IMG/VR virus record: IMGVR_UViG_3300023178_001795 | Span: 1 to 26,614 of that record | DNA: 26,614 bases | DNA from: a virus | Direction: 5' to 3' (one strand) | Shown here: positions 1 through 6,648 of the stretch, piece by piece | Position numbering within the stretch: position 1 is the stretch's first letter | Layout: every line of letters begins with the position of its first letter | The notes under the pieces: generated by a model | What the model was told of the DNA's origin: nothing | Seen by the model: only the letters and a program-made list of their open reading frames with translations | The model's database searches: none | Made by a program: the position numbers and the translations under genes

Positions 1-399
1 AAGTGTATCAGCGGCAATAATACCAATGTATGCTACACCTTTAACAGTTTGGTGATGATGTGAACACATACTTGTAAGTTCACTTCTTACAACAAGCATA
101 CCTTTATAACCATCATCTACATGATTAGGAAATGCAGTTGCATTGGGCATAGGATCATAACGTCCTGCCATAAGTTCGTTAATGTACATCTTTGCTAGAC
201 GTCTGCCTGTATCCTGTGAATTAGGATCATTAACAATATCAATGCAAAGGCTTTCAAGGACGCTCTCAAACTTGGGTGTAAGTTCTTCAATAAGAGCTTC
301 CTTGTCACCTTTTTGCATGACATATGATATATTATCACCTGCCCAATAGCGCACTCCTAGTTCTTCTAGACGTGCTTTAAGTTCTTTACTTTTGCTCAA
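1..399 (-). CDS. folE: GTP cyclohydrolase I, N-terminal part (cut by window edge)
   Basis: The enzyme converts GTP to 7,8-dihydroneopterin triphosphate, the first step of both folate and 7-deazaguanine (preQ0) synthesis. 133 codons are visible. The family core is clear: DPNSQDTGRRLAKMYINEL (residues 58-76), then SELTSMCSHHHQTVKG with the Cys-x-His-His zinc/catalytic motif (C112, H114, H115). The usual Glu after the Cys (CEHH) is Ser here. The second zinc Cys should lie beyond position 1. No ATG fits the N-terminus; I chose a TTG at 399 because GGAG lies 7 bases upstream and the family N-terminus would otherwise be lost. It sits directly behind a perfect sigma-70 promoter (447-475). With a DpdA-like gene in the same window, a role in DNA base modification is more likely than folate supply. 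Family call is firm; pathway is inference. Confidence 0.9.
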   Translation of the reverse strand, partial: MSKSKELKARLEELGVRYWAGDNISYVMQKGDKEALIEELTPKFESVLESLCIDIVNDPNSQDTGRRLAKMYINELMAGRYDPMPNATAFPNHVDDGYKGMLVVRSELTSMCSHHHQTVKGVAYIGIIAADTL

Positions 400-446
400 T
401 TTGTTTCTCCGAGTTATAGACGAGGATGTCTCTCATCATTATCTAC

Positions 447-475
447 ATTATATGATATATTTAGGTTTTTGTCAA
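447..475 (-). promoter_or_regulatory. Consensus sigma-70 promoter for folE
   Basis: On the minus strand, TTGACA (475-470) and TATAAT (452-447) are separated by exactly 17 bases, a perfect match to the bacterial housekeeping consensus. Predicted transcription start is near 440, giving a leader of about 40 bases before the TTG start. The spacer contains CCTAAATA (465-458), which matches 6 of 8 bases of the T4 late element TATAAATA, so a second late use is possible but weak. Confidence 0.85.
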
Positions 476-480
476 GTAAA

Positions 481-684
481 TTATTCAAAATACTTGTCTA
501 ACATTTCTAAACGATCATGTGCAGCTGCCATTTTGTCCAATTCTTTTTGAATTGTTTCAATTATATCGGAATGTTCTCCAATACCTACAACTTTTTCCAT
601 GTAAACATCGATATTTGTTTTATGCAACTGTATTTCTGCTTCAGCGTGTTGCTTCGCTGCTTTTATCAACTGTTGTTTCACCAT
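481..684 (-). CDS. Small alpha-helical protein, unknown function
   Basis: A 67-residue charged protein with no membrane segment or cysteine. It appears mostly helical, with heptad-like stretches (for example IIETIQKELDKMAAAHDRLEML). An AAGGAG ribosome site lies 4 bases before ATG; a GTG follows as an alternative codon. It overlaps the end of the 59-residue Cys protein upstream, which suggests translational coupling. From memory, similar short proteins occur in marine T4-like phages, but I know no function. It is the last gene before the folE promoter. Confidence 0.7.
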   Translation of the reverse strand: MVKQQLIKAAKQHAEAEIQLHKTNIDVYMEKVVGIGEHSDIIETIQKELDKMAAAHDRLEMLDKYFE

Positions 685-820
685 AAGTCTCCTTTTGTTC
701 TAAGCGTTTTTTAAGTTGTTTGTCTTCGTAATCTGCGAGCTTCTGACGATATTCATCTTCGCTCAGTTTGTGCCAACCGATACATTTACCTGTTGGTGAT
801 CTTCCACATCCGCATGCCAT
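641..820 (-). CDS. Small Cys-rich putative zinc-binding protein
   Basis: A 59-residue reading frame found by translating the gap between two larger genes. It begins MACGCGRSPTGKCIGWHKLS: Cys3, Cys5, Cys13 and His17 form a compact CxC-x7-C-x3-H set that could bind one zinc ion. The rest is a charged helix. The start is well supported: AAGGAG lies 8 bases upstream, and the ATG overlaps the stop of the SGNH-like gene (TAATG). The C-terminal third overlaps the next gene in another frame. Function unknown; a zinc-knuckle adaptor is only a guess. Confidence 0.75.
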   Translation of the reverse strand: MACGCGRSPTGKCIGWHKLSEDEYRQKLADYEDKQLKKRLEQKETYGETTVDKSSEATR

Positions 821-1674
821 TAGTTAATCTCCTTTTCTAATCCAAAAACTTGAGGTAAAAACTCTTTTGCTATAATTTTGTGTACATACTCGTTATAGTG
901 TTCTTCATCTATAGTTTTTTTAGTAATATCTAAGTTTTTATTTTTCTTTAACCAAGACTGGGCACTTTCTCTATAAAATGTTATATTAGAACATTCTCCG
1001 TATAAATCAAAATTATTTGGCATGTCTTGTCTTTCGTTCATTCTCCAAACAAACGCCTTTGCATTTTTATCGCCGCATAATTTATCTATTACTGATATGT
1101 CTTTCATATAGTTTCTGTATTGTATATGATTAAACATTTCATAGAAAACTTTTGTATATCTAAATGTTTCATCGTCCATCAAATTGCTTTGTGTCTCTGC
1201 AACAGTGCTTTTATCTTCAGCAGCAAAATTGATAGCAACACCTTTAAACTCTGGCAATATGCCATTTGTTTTCATATAAATTTCCATTGCTTCATCTCTA
1301 ACAAACTCATCTGTGAAACATCTAATTTTATCTTTATTTTTATGATTGTGTTCAGTCATCCAAAAATCTGCACTGTAGTATTCAAAACCATATGTAAATG
1401 TTCTGCTTAATCCTAAAGCAAATCTGTCCCAATATGTGCTTTGTATGTAAACTTCTGTAATAGGAAAACGATCAAACATGGATTTTATCCAATCAGGATA
1501 TCTATAAAAACCTGCACCTGGACTTGCATATACTATAACAGGTTCATCATTTTGTTTTGACCACTGAATAGGATAACAGTTTTCTCCCCAATATTCAACA
1601 ACTTGATATCCAGGTTCCTGAGCAGGAACAAAGTGATAGCCTACTGTATGACTGCATCCTATAAAAAGTTTCAT
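820..1674 (-). CDS. SGNH/GDSL-hydrolase-like protein
   Basis: 284 residues. The N-terminus MKLFIGCSHTVGYHF resembles SGNH block I, with Ser8 in the nucleophile position. SPGAGFYRYPDWI near residue 50 could be the block II glycine region, and DEEHYNEYVHKII near the C-terminus could carry the Asp/His of block V. No signal peptide or membrane segment is visible, so it should act in the cytoplasm or on the virion. Substrate is unknown; esterase or glycan deacylase activity would fit. The start overlaps the end of the HIT gene upstream by 4 bases. Family call is tentative because spacing between blocks is loose. Confidence 0.5.
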   Translation of the reverse strand: MKLFIGCSHTVGYHFVPAQEPGYQVVEYWGENCYPIQWSKQNDEPVIVYASPGAGFYRYPDWIKSMFDRFPITEVYIQSTYWDRFALGLSRTFTYGFEYYSADFWMTEHNHKNKDKIRCFTDEFVRDEAMEIYMKTNGILPEFKGVAINFAAEDKSTVAETQSNLMDDETFRYTKVFYEMFNHIQYRNYMKDISVIDKLCGDKNAKAFVWRMNERQDMPNNFDLYGECSNITFYRESAQSWLKKNKNLDITKKTIDEEHYNEYVHKIIAKEFLPQVFGLEKEIN

Positions 1675-2018
1675 TTTTTATAATTTCCTTTTTCTGGAAT
1701 TACGTGTCTAACTCCGCCTCTTGGATCTTCCATATCTCCTTTACGTCTTGGTATCAAATGAACATGTGGATAATCTATAGTTTGTCCAGCCTCAGTACCC
1801 ACATTTTGTCCTATATTGTATGCATCACAATAACCTTTACATACCCAATCGTATCCCCATTTATATGCAGCTTCGTAGCATTTTTTAAGATTGTCCCAAT
1901 CTGCAATCTTAGGAACAAAAAGAACATGTCCGTCTGTCACAGGATAACCGTCTTTGAAAACTGTAAATGTCTTAGTTTCAATTAAAATATCAGTCCAAGG
2001 AACGTCCTTATACTCCAT
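1671..2018 (-). CDS. HIT-family nucleotide-binding protein
   Basis: 115 residues, the usual size for histidine-triad proteins. GHVLFVPK (30-37) matches the HIT core strand, GQNVGTEAGQT (70-80) the nucleotide-binding stretch, and YPHVHLIPRR (83-92) the signature. Aligned at Pro-Arg, H85 and H87 match the second and third His of HxHxH, while the first is Tyr83. The middle His is the nucleophile in Fhit and Hint, so phosphoramidase or nucleotidyl hydrolase activity is still possible. It overlaps the glycosylase gene by 11 bases. Substrate unknown. Confidence 0.8.
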   Translation of the reverse strand: MEYKDVPWTDILIETKTFTVFKDGYPVTDGHVLFVPKIADWDNLKKCYEAAYKWGYDWVCKGYCDAYNIGQNVGTEAGQTIDYPHVHLIPRRKGDMEDPRGGVRHVIPEKGNYKK

Positions 2019-2409
2019 GAAGTTCTTCCTCTATGTATCTTTTCAATTCGTGATCTCCTACGTTCTCAGGTATTTCATTCTTATAAAAAAGTCTATAACT
2101 GTCAGAACCGTACTTACCAATACCGTATAATTCTGTAGCATCTTCACCATCCCATTCTAAATAGTCAAAACTCATTTGTCTCAAACGTTTTTCTCTTACA
2201 TTAACCATACCTAAGGGTTGAATAATTCCTTTTATTGTTTCCGGTAATGTATTTAGGTAATGCACAGGTGTAGGACAAATACCAAACAGTTTAGGTAAAA
2301 CACTTTTAACTTGTTTACGATTTGTTTGATTAAGACAAATCACTCCAACCATGTGTTGCCATCTGTTTTCTACCTGCTGTTGAACCATTAAATCGTCACG
2401 CATCATCAT
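2008..2409 (-). CDS. HhH-GPD DNA glycosylase resembling the MBD4 catalytic domain
   Basis: 133 residues, about the size of the MBD4 glycosylase domain alone. Matching segments are RWQHMVGVICLNQTNRKQVKS (16-36), QPLGMVNVREKRLRQMSFDY (64-83), the helix-hairpin-helix ELYGIGKYGSDSYRLF (93-108), and VGDHELKRY (117-125) with Asp119 at the catalytic Asp position of MBD4. There is no Fe-S cluster Cys set, unlike endonuclease III. MBD4 enzymes remove T or U opposite G. In a phage this could repair deaminated bases or act on modified DNA. The start is among three tandem ATGs behind AGGA; the first is used here. Confidence 0.72.
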   Translation of the reverse strand: MMMRDDLMVQQQVENRWQHMVGVICLNQTNRKQVKSVLPKLFGICPTPVHYLNTLPETIKGIIQPLGMVNVREKRLRQMSFDYLEWDGEDATELYGIGKYGSDSYRLFYKNEIPENVGDHELKRYIEEELHGV

Positions 2410-2998
2410 GTCCTACTTCAAAATTAAAACTAATTGTTATTCTTTCTTGATCAACTTTTTGTTCCTCTACTTTGTGTTCTAAATAACTAGGAAATATAAA
2501 AAGTAAACCAGTTTTTACTCCAAATCCTGACATTTGACTATTGAATGGATTTGCTTCTAAAGGTTTTGTGAAAGGCCAATGTGAATTTAAGTTTTGATTT
2601 ATAAACTGTATAGGTGCATCATTTTCATCTGCCTTAACATAATAAACACCACTCCATGTGCTTGGTAGATGATTATGCTTTTCATGATAAGAATGTTTTC
2701 TGTTTATACTAAACCAACTATTTTGTAATTTTACATTTCCTGTTAATTGCATCGCACCGTGTACTTCTGCAACGTTATTGCCAATATAATTTAAAAGATC
2801 TTTAAAAGGTTCTTCGTACAGTATTTGATCTTGTTTTCCATAACTTGTGTATCCTGTTTGACAATAATCATCTTTTTCAGTATCATCTTTTTCTATACTT
2901 TGTAAAAGATCTATACAGTTTTTTTGAAGTTCTTCACCTTTTTCATATTCACTTACAAAAATTGGAACGTTGAAAATATCTATTCTTTGTTTATTCAT
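2396..2998 (-). CDS. 2-oxoglutarate/Fe(II) oxygenase, TIGR02466-like
   Basis: 200 residues. Signature HEKHNHLPSTWSGVYYVKAD (105-124) provides the proximal iron His (probably H110) and the SGVYYV strand. LLFIFPSYLEHKVEEQ (165-180) gives the distal His175, and Arg186 in ERITISFNF is the likely 2-oxoglutarate anchor. This family is common in marine phages; its substrate is unknown to me. It is not the TET/JBP type that hydroxylates pyrimidines. It overlaps the next gene by 14 bases and the PRTase by 8, in a run of small metabolic enzymes. Confidence 0.8.
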   Translation of the reverse strand: MNKQRIDIFNVPIFVSEYEKGEELQKNCIDLLQSIEKDDTEKDDYCQTGYTSYGKQDQILYEEPFKDLLNYIGNNVAEVHGAMQLTGNVKLQNSWFSINRKHSYHEKHNHLPSTWSGVYYVKADENDAPIQFINQNLNSHWPFTKPLEANPFNSQMSGFGVKTGLLFIFPSYLEHKVEEQKVDQERITISFNFEVGHDDA

Positions 2999-3521
2999 AA
3001 TTACCTACACTCTCCCAAGGGTAAACAAGCCAAACATCTTGTTCTGCTTTATTAACTTCATTGCATGAATACGACACACCGTCAAATTCTGAACTTAGAT
3101 TTTCTGTAAGAACAGCAAAACGAACATTGTTGCCCCATACATGATTCCATGCTTCGTGTCCAGGCAAACAACCTGCTTGCCAATCTTCTTTAATCCAATT
3201 AAATGTAGCACCTGTGTCATTAATATCGTCTACAATAAGAATATTTTTTCCTTGTCCACCTGAATCTTGATCAGGATAACCAAAAGCATCTTCGGCCATC
3301 CAACAGTTGCTTTCTCGATGACTTTCATCGTCTCGCAATGCTATCTTAAGTGCTTCGCAACGGATACCTGTCATGTTTGAAATAATTGTAGCAGGTACAT
3401 TACCACCTCGTGTTATACCTACAATATAATCAGGACGCCAATTATCCTTGTACATTTGATTTACAATACTGACGCACATTTTTTCTATGTCAGCCCAGCT
3501 ATAAAAATGTTTTTTTATCAT
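2991..3521 (-). CDS. Phosphoribosyltransferase
   Basis: 176 residues. The PRPP-binding motif ILIVDDINDTGAT lies at residues 94-106, with the paired acidic residues followed by D-T-G-A-T. DYIVGITRGGNVPATIISNMTG (31-52) is the N-terminal phosphate loop of type I PRTases. The hood region resembles xanthine/hypoxanthine enzymes more than orotate enzymes, but the base is not clear. It would attach or remove a purine-like base on ribose-5-phosphate. Near a 7-deazaguanine gene set, salvage of a modified base is conceivable, though not shown. ATGA overlap with the cupin gene upstream. Confidence 0.85.
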   Translation of the reverse strand: MIKKHFYSWADIEKMCVSIVNQMYKDNWRPDYIVGITRGGNVPATIISNMTGIRCEALKIALRDDESHRESNCWMAEDAFGYPDQDSGGQGKNILIVDDINDTGATFNWIKEDWQAGCLPGHEAWNHVWGNNVRFAVLTENLSSEFDGVSYSCNEVNKAEQDVWLVYPWESVGNYE

Positions 3522-4033
3522 TCGCCTTTCGCTCCTCTAGCAAGATATTCTTCATTATGAATCCATCGATAACCTTTATATTTTATATGATCAACAAATC
3601 CCCATTCCTTCTTTTTACGTCCCATAAAAAATAGGCTTGTACAAGGAATATCATTCCCATTTTCATCTTTTGCTAGTTCTAACCAATGTAAGTCATCGGC
3701 ATCTCTAAACCTAATAGATCCAGGACCTCTCCAAACTTTAGTAGAACCTACCACAGCACCTTCTTTTGAATGTATAGGAATCCATTCATAATAACCACCT
3801 GATAAAATAAAAGCACCCCAACTCCATGGATGATCATGTAAAACTGGTTCGTCACTTACTAGAACTTTGTGTAGCGTAATATTAAATGGAAAGTTCTTAC
3901 GTTCTTTTAAAAATAGGTAATAACGGATAAGATATGGTACTTTTCCGTCTCTGTCTGTAATTACTCGACGTCTGCCGAGCTTTTCCATAATTTTAGAAAG
4001 GAAGTTCATTATCATTGTTTGCCTCGTAGTCAT
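3518..4033 (-). CDS. Cupin-fold protein, unknown function
   Basis: 171 residues. VLHDHPWSWGAFILSGGYYEW is a cupin motif 1, with two His and the Gly-Gly turn. WRGPGSIRFRDADDLHWLEL is a plausible motif 2, with the last His. The N-terminus is basic and the C-terminus Trp/Lys-rich. A metal site is likely. Candidate reactions include dioxygenase or isomerase, or the protein may only bind ligand. From memory, similar single-domain cupins occur in other large phages. The N-terminal 41 bases overlap the gene upstream. Confidence 0.65.
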   Translation of the reverse strand: MTTRQTMIMNFLSKIMEKLGRRRVITDRDGKVPYLIRYYLFLKERKNFPFNITLHKVLVSDEPVLHDHPWSWGAFILSGGYYEWIPIHSKEGAVVGSTKVWRGPGSIRFRDADDLHWLELAKDENGNDIPCTSLFFMGRKKKEWGFVDHIKYKGYRWIHNEEYLARGAKGE

Positions 4034-4316
4034 CCTTTATTAAGTTGTACATATGCTTAAATTTTTCGTATTCTTTTTTAAAAGCAGGATATTGTTCTGC
4101 CATAGACTCTAACTTACTTACACTTGGCATTGTATCTACAAATTCTGTATTACCCCAATTAACATTATAAGTAAATTCAGATCCAGTATCTATGGTATCA
4201 TCTGTAGAAAACGTATACTCTGGATCGAATGTGTTTACAGTGATAGATTCACTATTTGATGTTGCATAAGTTTTATCACCAATTGTAATTGAAAAAGTAT
4301 TGTTGTCATCATCCAT
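3993..4316 (-). CDS. Acidic protein, unknown function
   Basis: 107 residues, strongly acidic. The N-terminal half is Ser/Thr/Asp-rich and probably beta-stranded (SITIGDKTYATSNSESITVN). The C-terminal half is helical, with YPAFKKEYEKFKHMYNLIKDDY, a segment type I associate with small marine-phage proteins. No Cys, signal or membrane segment. It overlaps the glycosyltransferase gene by 8 bases and the cupin gene by 41, so the reading frame is fixed by close coupling. No function can be assigned. Confidence 0.65.
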   Translation of the reverse strand: MDDDNNTFSITIGDKTYATSNSESITVNTFDPEYTFSTDDTIDTGSEFTYNVNWGNTEFVDTMPSVSKLESMAEQYPAFKKEYEKFKHMYNLIKDDYEANNDNELPF

Positions 4317-5367
4317 TGTTTATTGCTCCGTACAATGCATTACCAGAAAAAAAGTCTTGTGATAGTTTTTTTACCTGCTTGTTCATGCTAGGCAAATAAT
4401 CTTGATAGTTGTCCATATAATCAACTATCTTTTTCATAAGTTCACCACGGTATTTGACATATGATGAATAGTTTTCAGTCCAAGCACTGGGATACTTAAA
4501 CTCAGGCAGTGCCATTTCTGAATAACTTAGTCTATCTGGCACCATTGGAATAGCATCAACAAGTGCGCCTTCATACCAACTAATACCAAGTGTTTCTTGC
4601 AGGTTAGCACTAAACACTAGTTTTGCTTCACCTAGCAAGTTGTGATATTCGTTCTTAGAAAGTTGTTGTTCTTGGCACACAACAAATTCATATTGTGGTA
4701 AATGTTGTTTTAGATCACGAAAGATGTCTATTTGCTTTTCTGGAGCAATTCTGTGCGGGAAAAGGATTATATCTTTCTTTTCCATATTCTTATAACTGTC
4801 CAAACTATTTTTTAGATATTCCATTGGCCAACCAACACGTTTCATCTTGTTTTGATCAACAATTCCCATATCTAATGCAAACGTTTCTGCAAACAATTCC
4901 CAATGGAATTCACTTGCAAAAAAGTTATCATCATAGCATTCAAACATTGAATATTCTGCGTGTCTCACCCAAGGTTTATCGCCTATTAATCTTCCCAAGA
5001 AATCTTGTGGATCATAACTGCCGGCATGCCACAAGCCACCAACGCGAATGCTAACACCCAATAACTCTGCCATGTAGCGTAGTTGTATAACTGTAGGGTT
5101 CCAGGCATCAGTATAGAGGAAATAATCACCATCCTTGATTTTACCTTCACAGAACATTTCTCCTATTTGTTCTAGTTGTTTACTTTTATAAACATTTGTT
5201 CCGCCAAAGTTTAGAAACGCCCCAGGCGTAGTAGCCTGAGGTGTCTCTCCACCGCTTATTACAGAAACTTTTTTATTTGTAGCTCGTTGTAGTTGACGTG
5301 GAAGATGTTCTTTCCATTGCTTGGTATAGCGTGTGTCTACTGCTTCGATGTCTACAATATAAATCAT
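4309..5367 (-). CDS. Glycosyltransferase, GT-B fold (GT4-like)
   Basis: 352 residues. The second half shows the GT-B nucleotide-sugar domain: IILFPHRIAPEKQIDIF (conserved R and K that contact the donor phosphate), followed by QETLGISWYEGALVDAIPMV with the E-x7-E motif of retaining GT4 enzymes. The first half is a divergent acceptor domain. No signal or membrane segment. T4 glucosylates its modified DNA bases, so DNA is a possible acceptor; a protein or virion glycan is equally possible. Donor is unknown, but the sugar cassette at 9380-12158 could supply it. Overlaps both neighbours by a few bases. Confidence 0.75.
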   Translation of the reverse strand: MIYIVDIEAVDTRYTKQWKEHLPRQLQRATNKKVSVISGGETPQATTPGAFLNFGGTNVYKSKQLEQIGEMFCEGKIKDGDYFLYTDAWNPTVIQLRYMAELLGVSIRVGGLWHAGSYDPQDFLGRLIGDKPWVRHAEYSMFECYDDNFFASEFHWELFAETFALDMGIVDQNKMKRVGWPMEYLKNSLDSYKNMEKKDIILFPHRIAPEKQIDIFRDLKQHLPQYEFVVCQEQQLSKNEYHNLLGEAKLVFSANLQETLGISWYEGALVDAIPMVPDRLSYSEMALPEFKYPSAWTENYSSYVKYRGELMKKIVDYMDNYQDYLPSMNKQVKKLSQDFFSGNALYGAINNG

Positions 5368-5570
5368 TTTCTAAAATTCCTACGTTTATGATTACGTGAC
5401 TTAACACGACCAGTTTTTTGGAACTGTTGATACTGTTCCCAAACTGAATCGCCTTTCTTATATAAACTTTTTTCGTTAAAAACAAAGCCTTCAAATCTGC
5501 AAAAGTCTTTAAATGCTTCAAGATCAGTGAAGACTTTCTTGTAAGCTGCACGATTGAATTCGATTGCCAT
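5364..5570 (-). CDS. Small basic protein, unknown function
   Basis: 68 residues from MAIEFNRAAYKKVF. I chose this ATG at 5570 over one 21 bases upstream because AAGGA sits about 10 bases before it and the upstream ATG has no ribosome site. The N-terminal part is helical and the C-terminus ends in an Arg/Lys-rich tail (KSRNHKRRNFRK), suggesting nucleic acid contact. One Cys at residue 24. Between the PTPS-like gene and the glycosyltransferase. Function unknown. Confidence 0.7.
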   Translation of the reverse strand: MAIEFNRAAYKKVFTDLEAFKDFCRFEGFVFNEKSLYKKGDSVWEQYQQFQKTGRVKSRNHKRRNFRK

Positions 5571-5583
5571 AGTATTTGATTCC

Positions 5584-6105
5584 TTATACATTTTTAGGAT
5601 TAGGGTAATATATTACACAGCCATTTTCTCCATCTTCGGAGACTTCAATTTCAACAAAGCGGCCGGGGTACTTTGCAGAAATCTTTTCATACAATTCGTC
5701 AGCGATCATCTCGCACGATTTGTAATCTAATAATAGCACTTCACTGTCGGTTGCGCTCGATTCTTTACTTCCTCCACTATCTGTTCCTGTAGAGTTTGAG
5801 TGTCCTGAGTAGAGTCTTTCGAGCCATCTTTTGAATTGGATGAATTCGATATCTCTATCGTTGTGTCGCACTTCAATCCGCACCCTGAAATGGAAAATAT
5901 GACGATGAGGATAGCCAAGAAACGATACATCATCCCAGTCGCCTGTTGCAAGTTTTGGATCATCTAGTGCCGCCGGATATTTGTGGATACCTTCTTTTTT
6001 AAATGTCACCCATATAGATCTATTTACCTTATTTTGCATGTAATTTACTTTGTCTTCTTCTCGCATCATACGCATCATACCTTCATAATAACGTTCTTGT
6101 GTCAT
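5584..6105 (-). CDS. 6-pyruvoyl-tetrahydropterin synthase-like protein (QueD-like)
   Basis: 173 residues. The T-fold zinc set is visible: His41 in FKKEGIHKYPAA, then His67 and His69 in YPHRHIFHFRVRIEV, like the HGH motif of QueD. DIEFIQFKRWL fits the family's DFG-LK helix, SCEMIADELYEKI the later helix, and EIEVSEDGENGC the C-terminal strand with Glu. The catalytic Cys four residues before HxH in E. coli QueD is absent (Leu63). Residues 100-121 are a Gly/Ser/Thr linker atypical of QueD. Start is uncertain: the promoter at 6109-6137 would begin transcripts after the first ATG, and GAAGG precedes internal Met codons 10-14. QueD makes carboxytetrahydropterin from the FolE product; the reaction here may differ. 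Confidence 0.55.
   Translation of the reverse strand: MTQERYYEGMMRMMREEDKVNYMQNKVNRSIWVTFKKEGIHKYPAALDDPKLATGDWDDVSFLGYPHRHIFHFRVRIEVRHNDRDIEFIQFKRWLERLYSGHSNSTGTDSGGSKESSATDSEVLLLDYKSCEMIADELYEKISAKYPGRFVEIEVSEDGENGCVIYYPNPKNV
5727..5933 (-). CDS. Candidate nested lipoprotein inside the PTPS-like gene
   Basis: A 68-residue frame on the same strand but in another frame than the PTPS-like gene. It begins MMYRFLAILIVIFSISGCGL: a hydrophobic stretch followed by lipobox I-S-G-C with Cys18. The mature part is polar (Ser/Asp/Thr-rich), then a short helix with QEQIVEEV. AGG lies 8 bases before the ATG. The polar part coincides with the low-complexity linker of the host gene. Embedded small lipoproteins are known among phage outer-membrane spanins (Rz1 type), though those sit within Rz. 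It may also be a chance by-product of beta-strand codons read out of frame. Confidence 0.3.
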   Translation of the reverse strand: MMYRFLAILIVIFSISGCGLKCDTTIEISNSSNSKDGSKDSTQDTQTLQEQIVEEVKNRAQPTVKCYY

Positions 6106-6108
6106 TAT

Positions 6109-6137
6109 ACTATACTACCTTTCCACAGGATTGTCAA
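6109..6137 (-). promoter_or_regulatory. Sigma-70-like promoter before the PTPS-like gene
   Basis: Minus-strand TTGACA (6137-6132) and TATAGT (6114-6109) with a 17-base spacer; the -10 has one mismatch. The spacer encodes the last codons of the upstream gene. The predicted start of transcription (about 6102) is downstream of the annotated ATG (6105-6103), so transcripts from here would need an internal start codon. Confidence 0.65.
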
Positions 6138-6648
6138 GCTCATATTTGCTCCAATCTGTAAATTTTTGCCTGTCTTGTAAGTCATGTATTTGATGAATCC
6201 AAACACCTGCATTAGATGCTTTAAAATCTTTATCATCTATCTTTATACAAGCATTATAGTTCAACTGATCAATGTAAGGCAATTTGACACTGATCTGACT
6301 AATAAATTTAGAGTATTCATTATAACCACTTTCTAAAACCCACTCATGATATTTTATATCATAATCTAAAGTGACTGTGTATTTTTCTTTTAATAATCCA
6401 AAAACAAGATTGTCCCAACCCTGTTGTTCATCGTTTGTACCATTAGGCAAGTCAACATGGAAACTTTGATTAGCACCTAAATAGATATGGTCTACATGCT
6501 TTTCTTTAGCCATCTTTAAAACATCTTCCAAAGGTTGACAACCTACAACAAATAATGTATCCATATCAAAAGCAGGAGTTTTTTCTACTTCATATCCTGT
6601 GAAGTAAATTACATCATCTGCTGTACCAGTGTCATAATCACGTTTCAT
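6115..6648 (-). CDS. Conserved-looking phage protein of unknown function
   Basis: 177 residues, soluble. Strand-helix alternation is visible: DTLFVVGCQPLEDVLKMAKE, HIYLGANQSFHVD, TVTLDYDIKY, QISVKLPYI, NACIKIDDKDF. This would suit an alpha/beta fold, perhaps part of a TIM barrel. There is no CxxxCxxC cluster motif, so it is not a functional QueE radical SAM enzyme. It lies between the DpdA-like and PTPS-like genes, so a role in the same modification pathway is possible by location only. It overlaps the YdcH-like gene by 11 bases. Confidence 0.65.
   Translation of the reverse strand: MKRDYDTGTADDVIYFTGYEVEKTPAFDMDTLFVVGCQPLEDVLKMAKEKHVDHIYLGANQSFHVDLPNGTNDEQQGWDNLVFGLLKEKYTVTLDYDIKYHEWVLESGYNEYSKFISQISVKLPYIDQLNYNACIKIDDKDFKASNAGVWIHQIHDLQDRQKFTDWSKYELDNPVER

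Noticed and set aside
1120-1410. Plus-strand open frames such as this one and those at 1704-1985, 4695-5054, 13074-13781 and 18328-18681
   Set aside because: All are antisense to well-supported minus-strand genes, have no ribosome sites or domain features, and come from AT-rich codon use of the opposite strand.
5273-5551. 92-residue frame across the glycosyltransferase and the 68-residue gene
   Set aside because: Runs through two genes in a third frame; no ribosome site; composition typical of a shadow.
6115-6648. Calling this QueE to complete the pathway
   Set aside because: No CxxxCxxC radical SAM motif; I would be filling a gap by wish.
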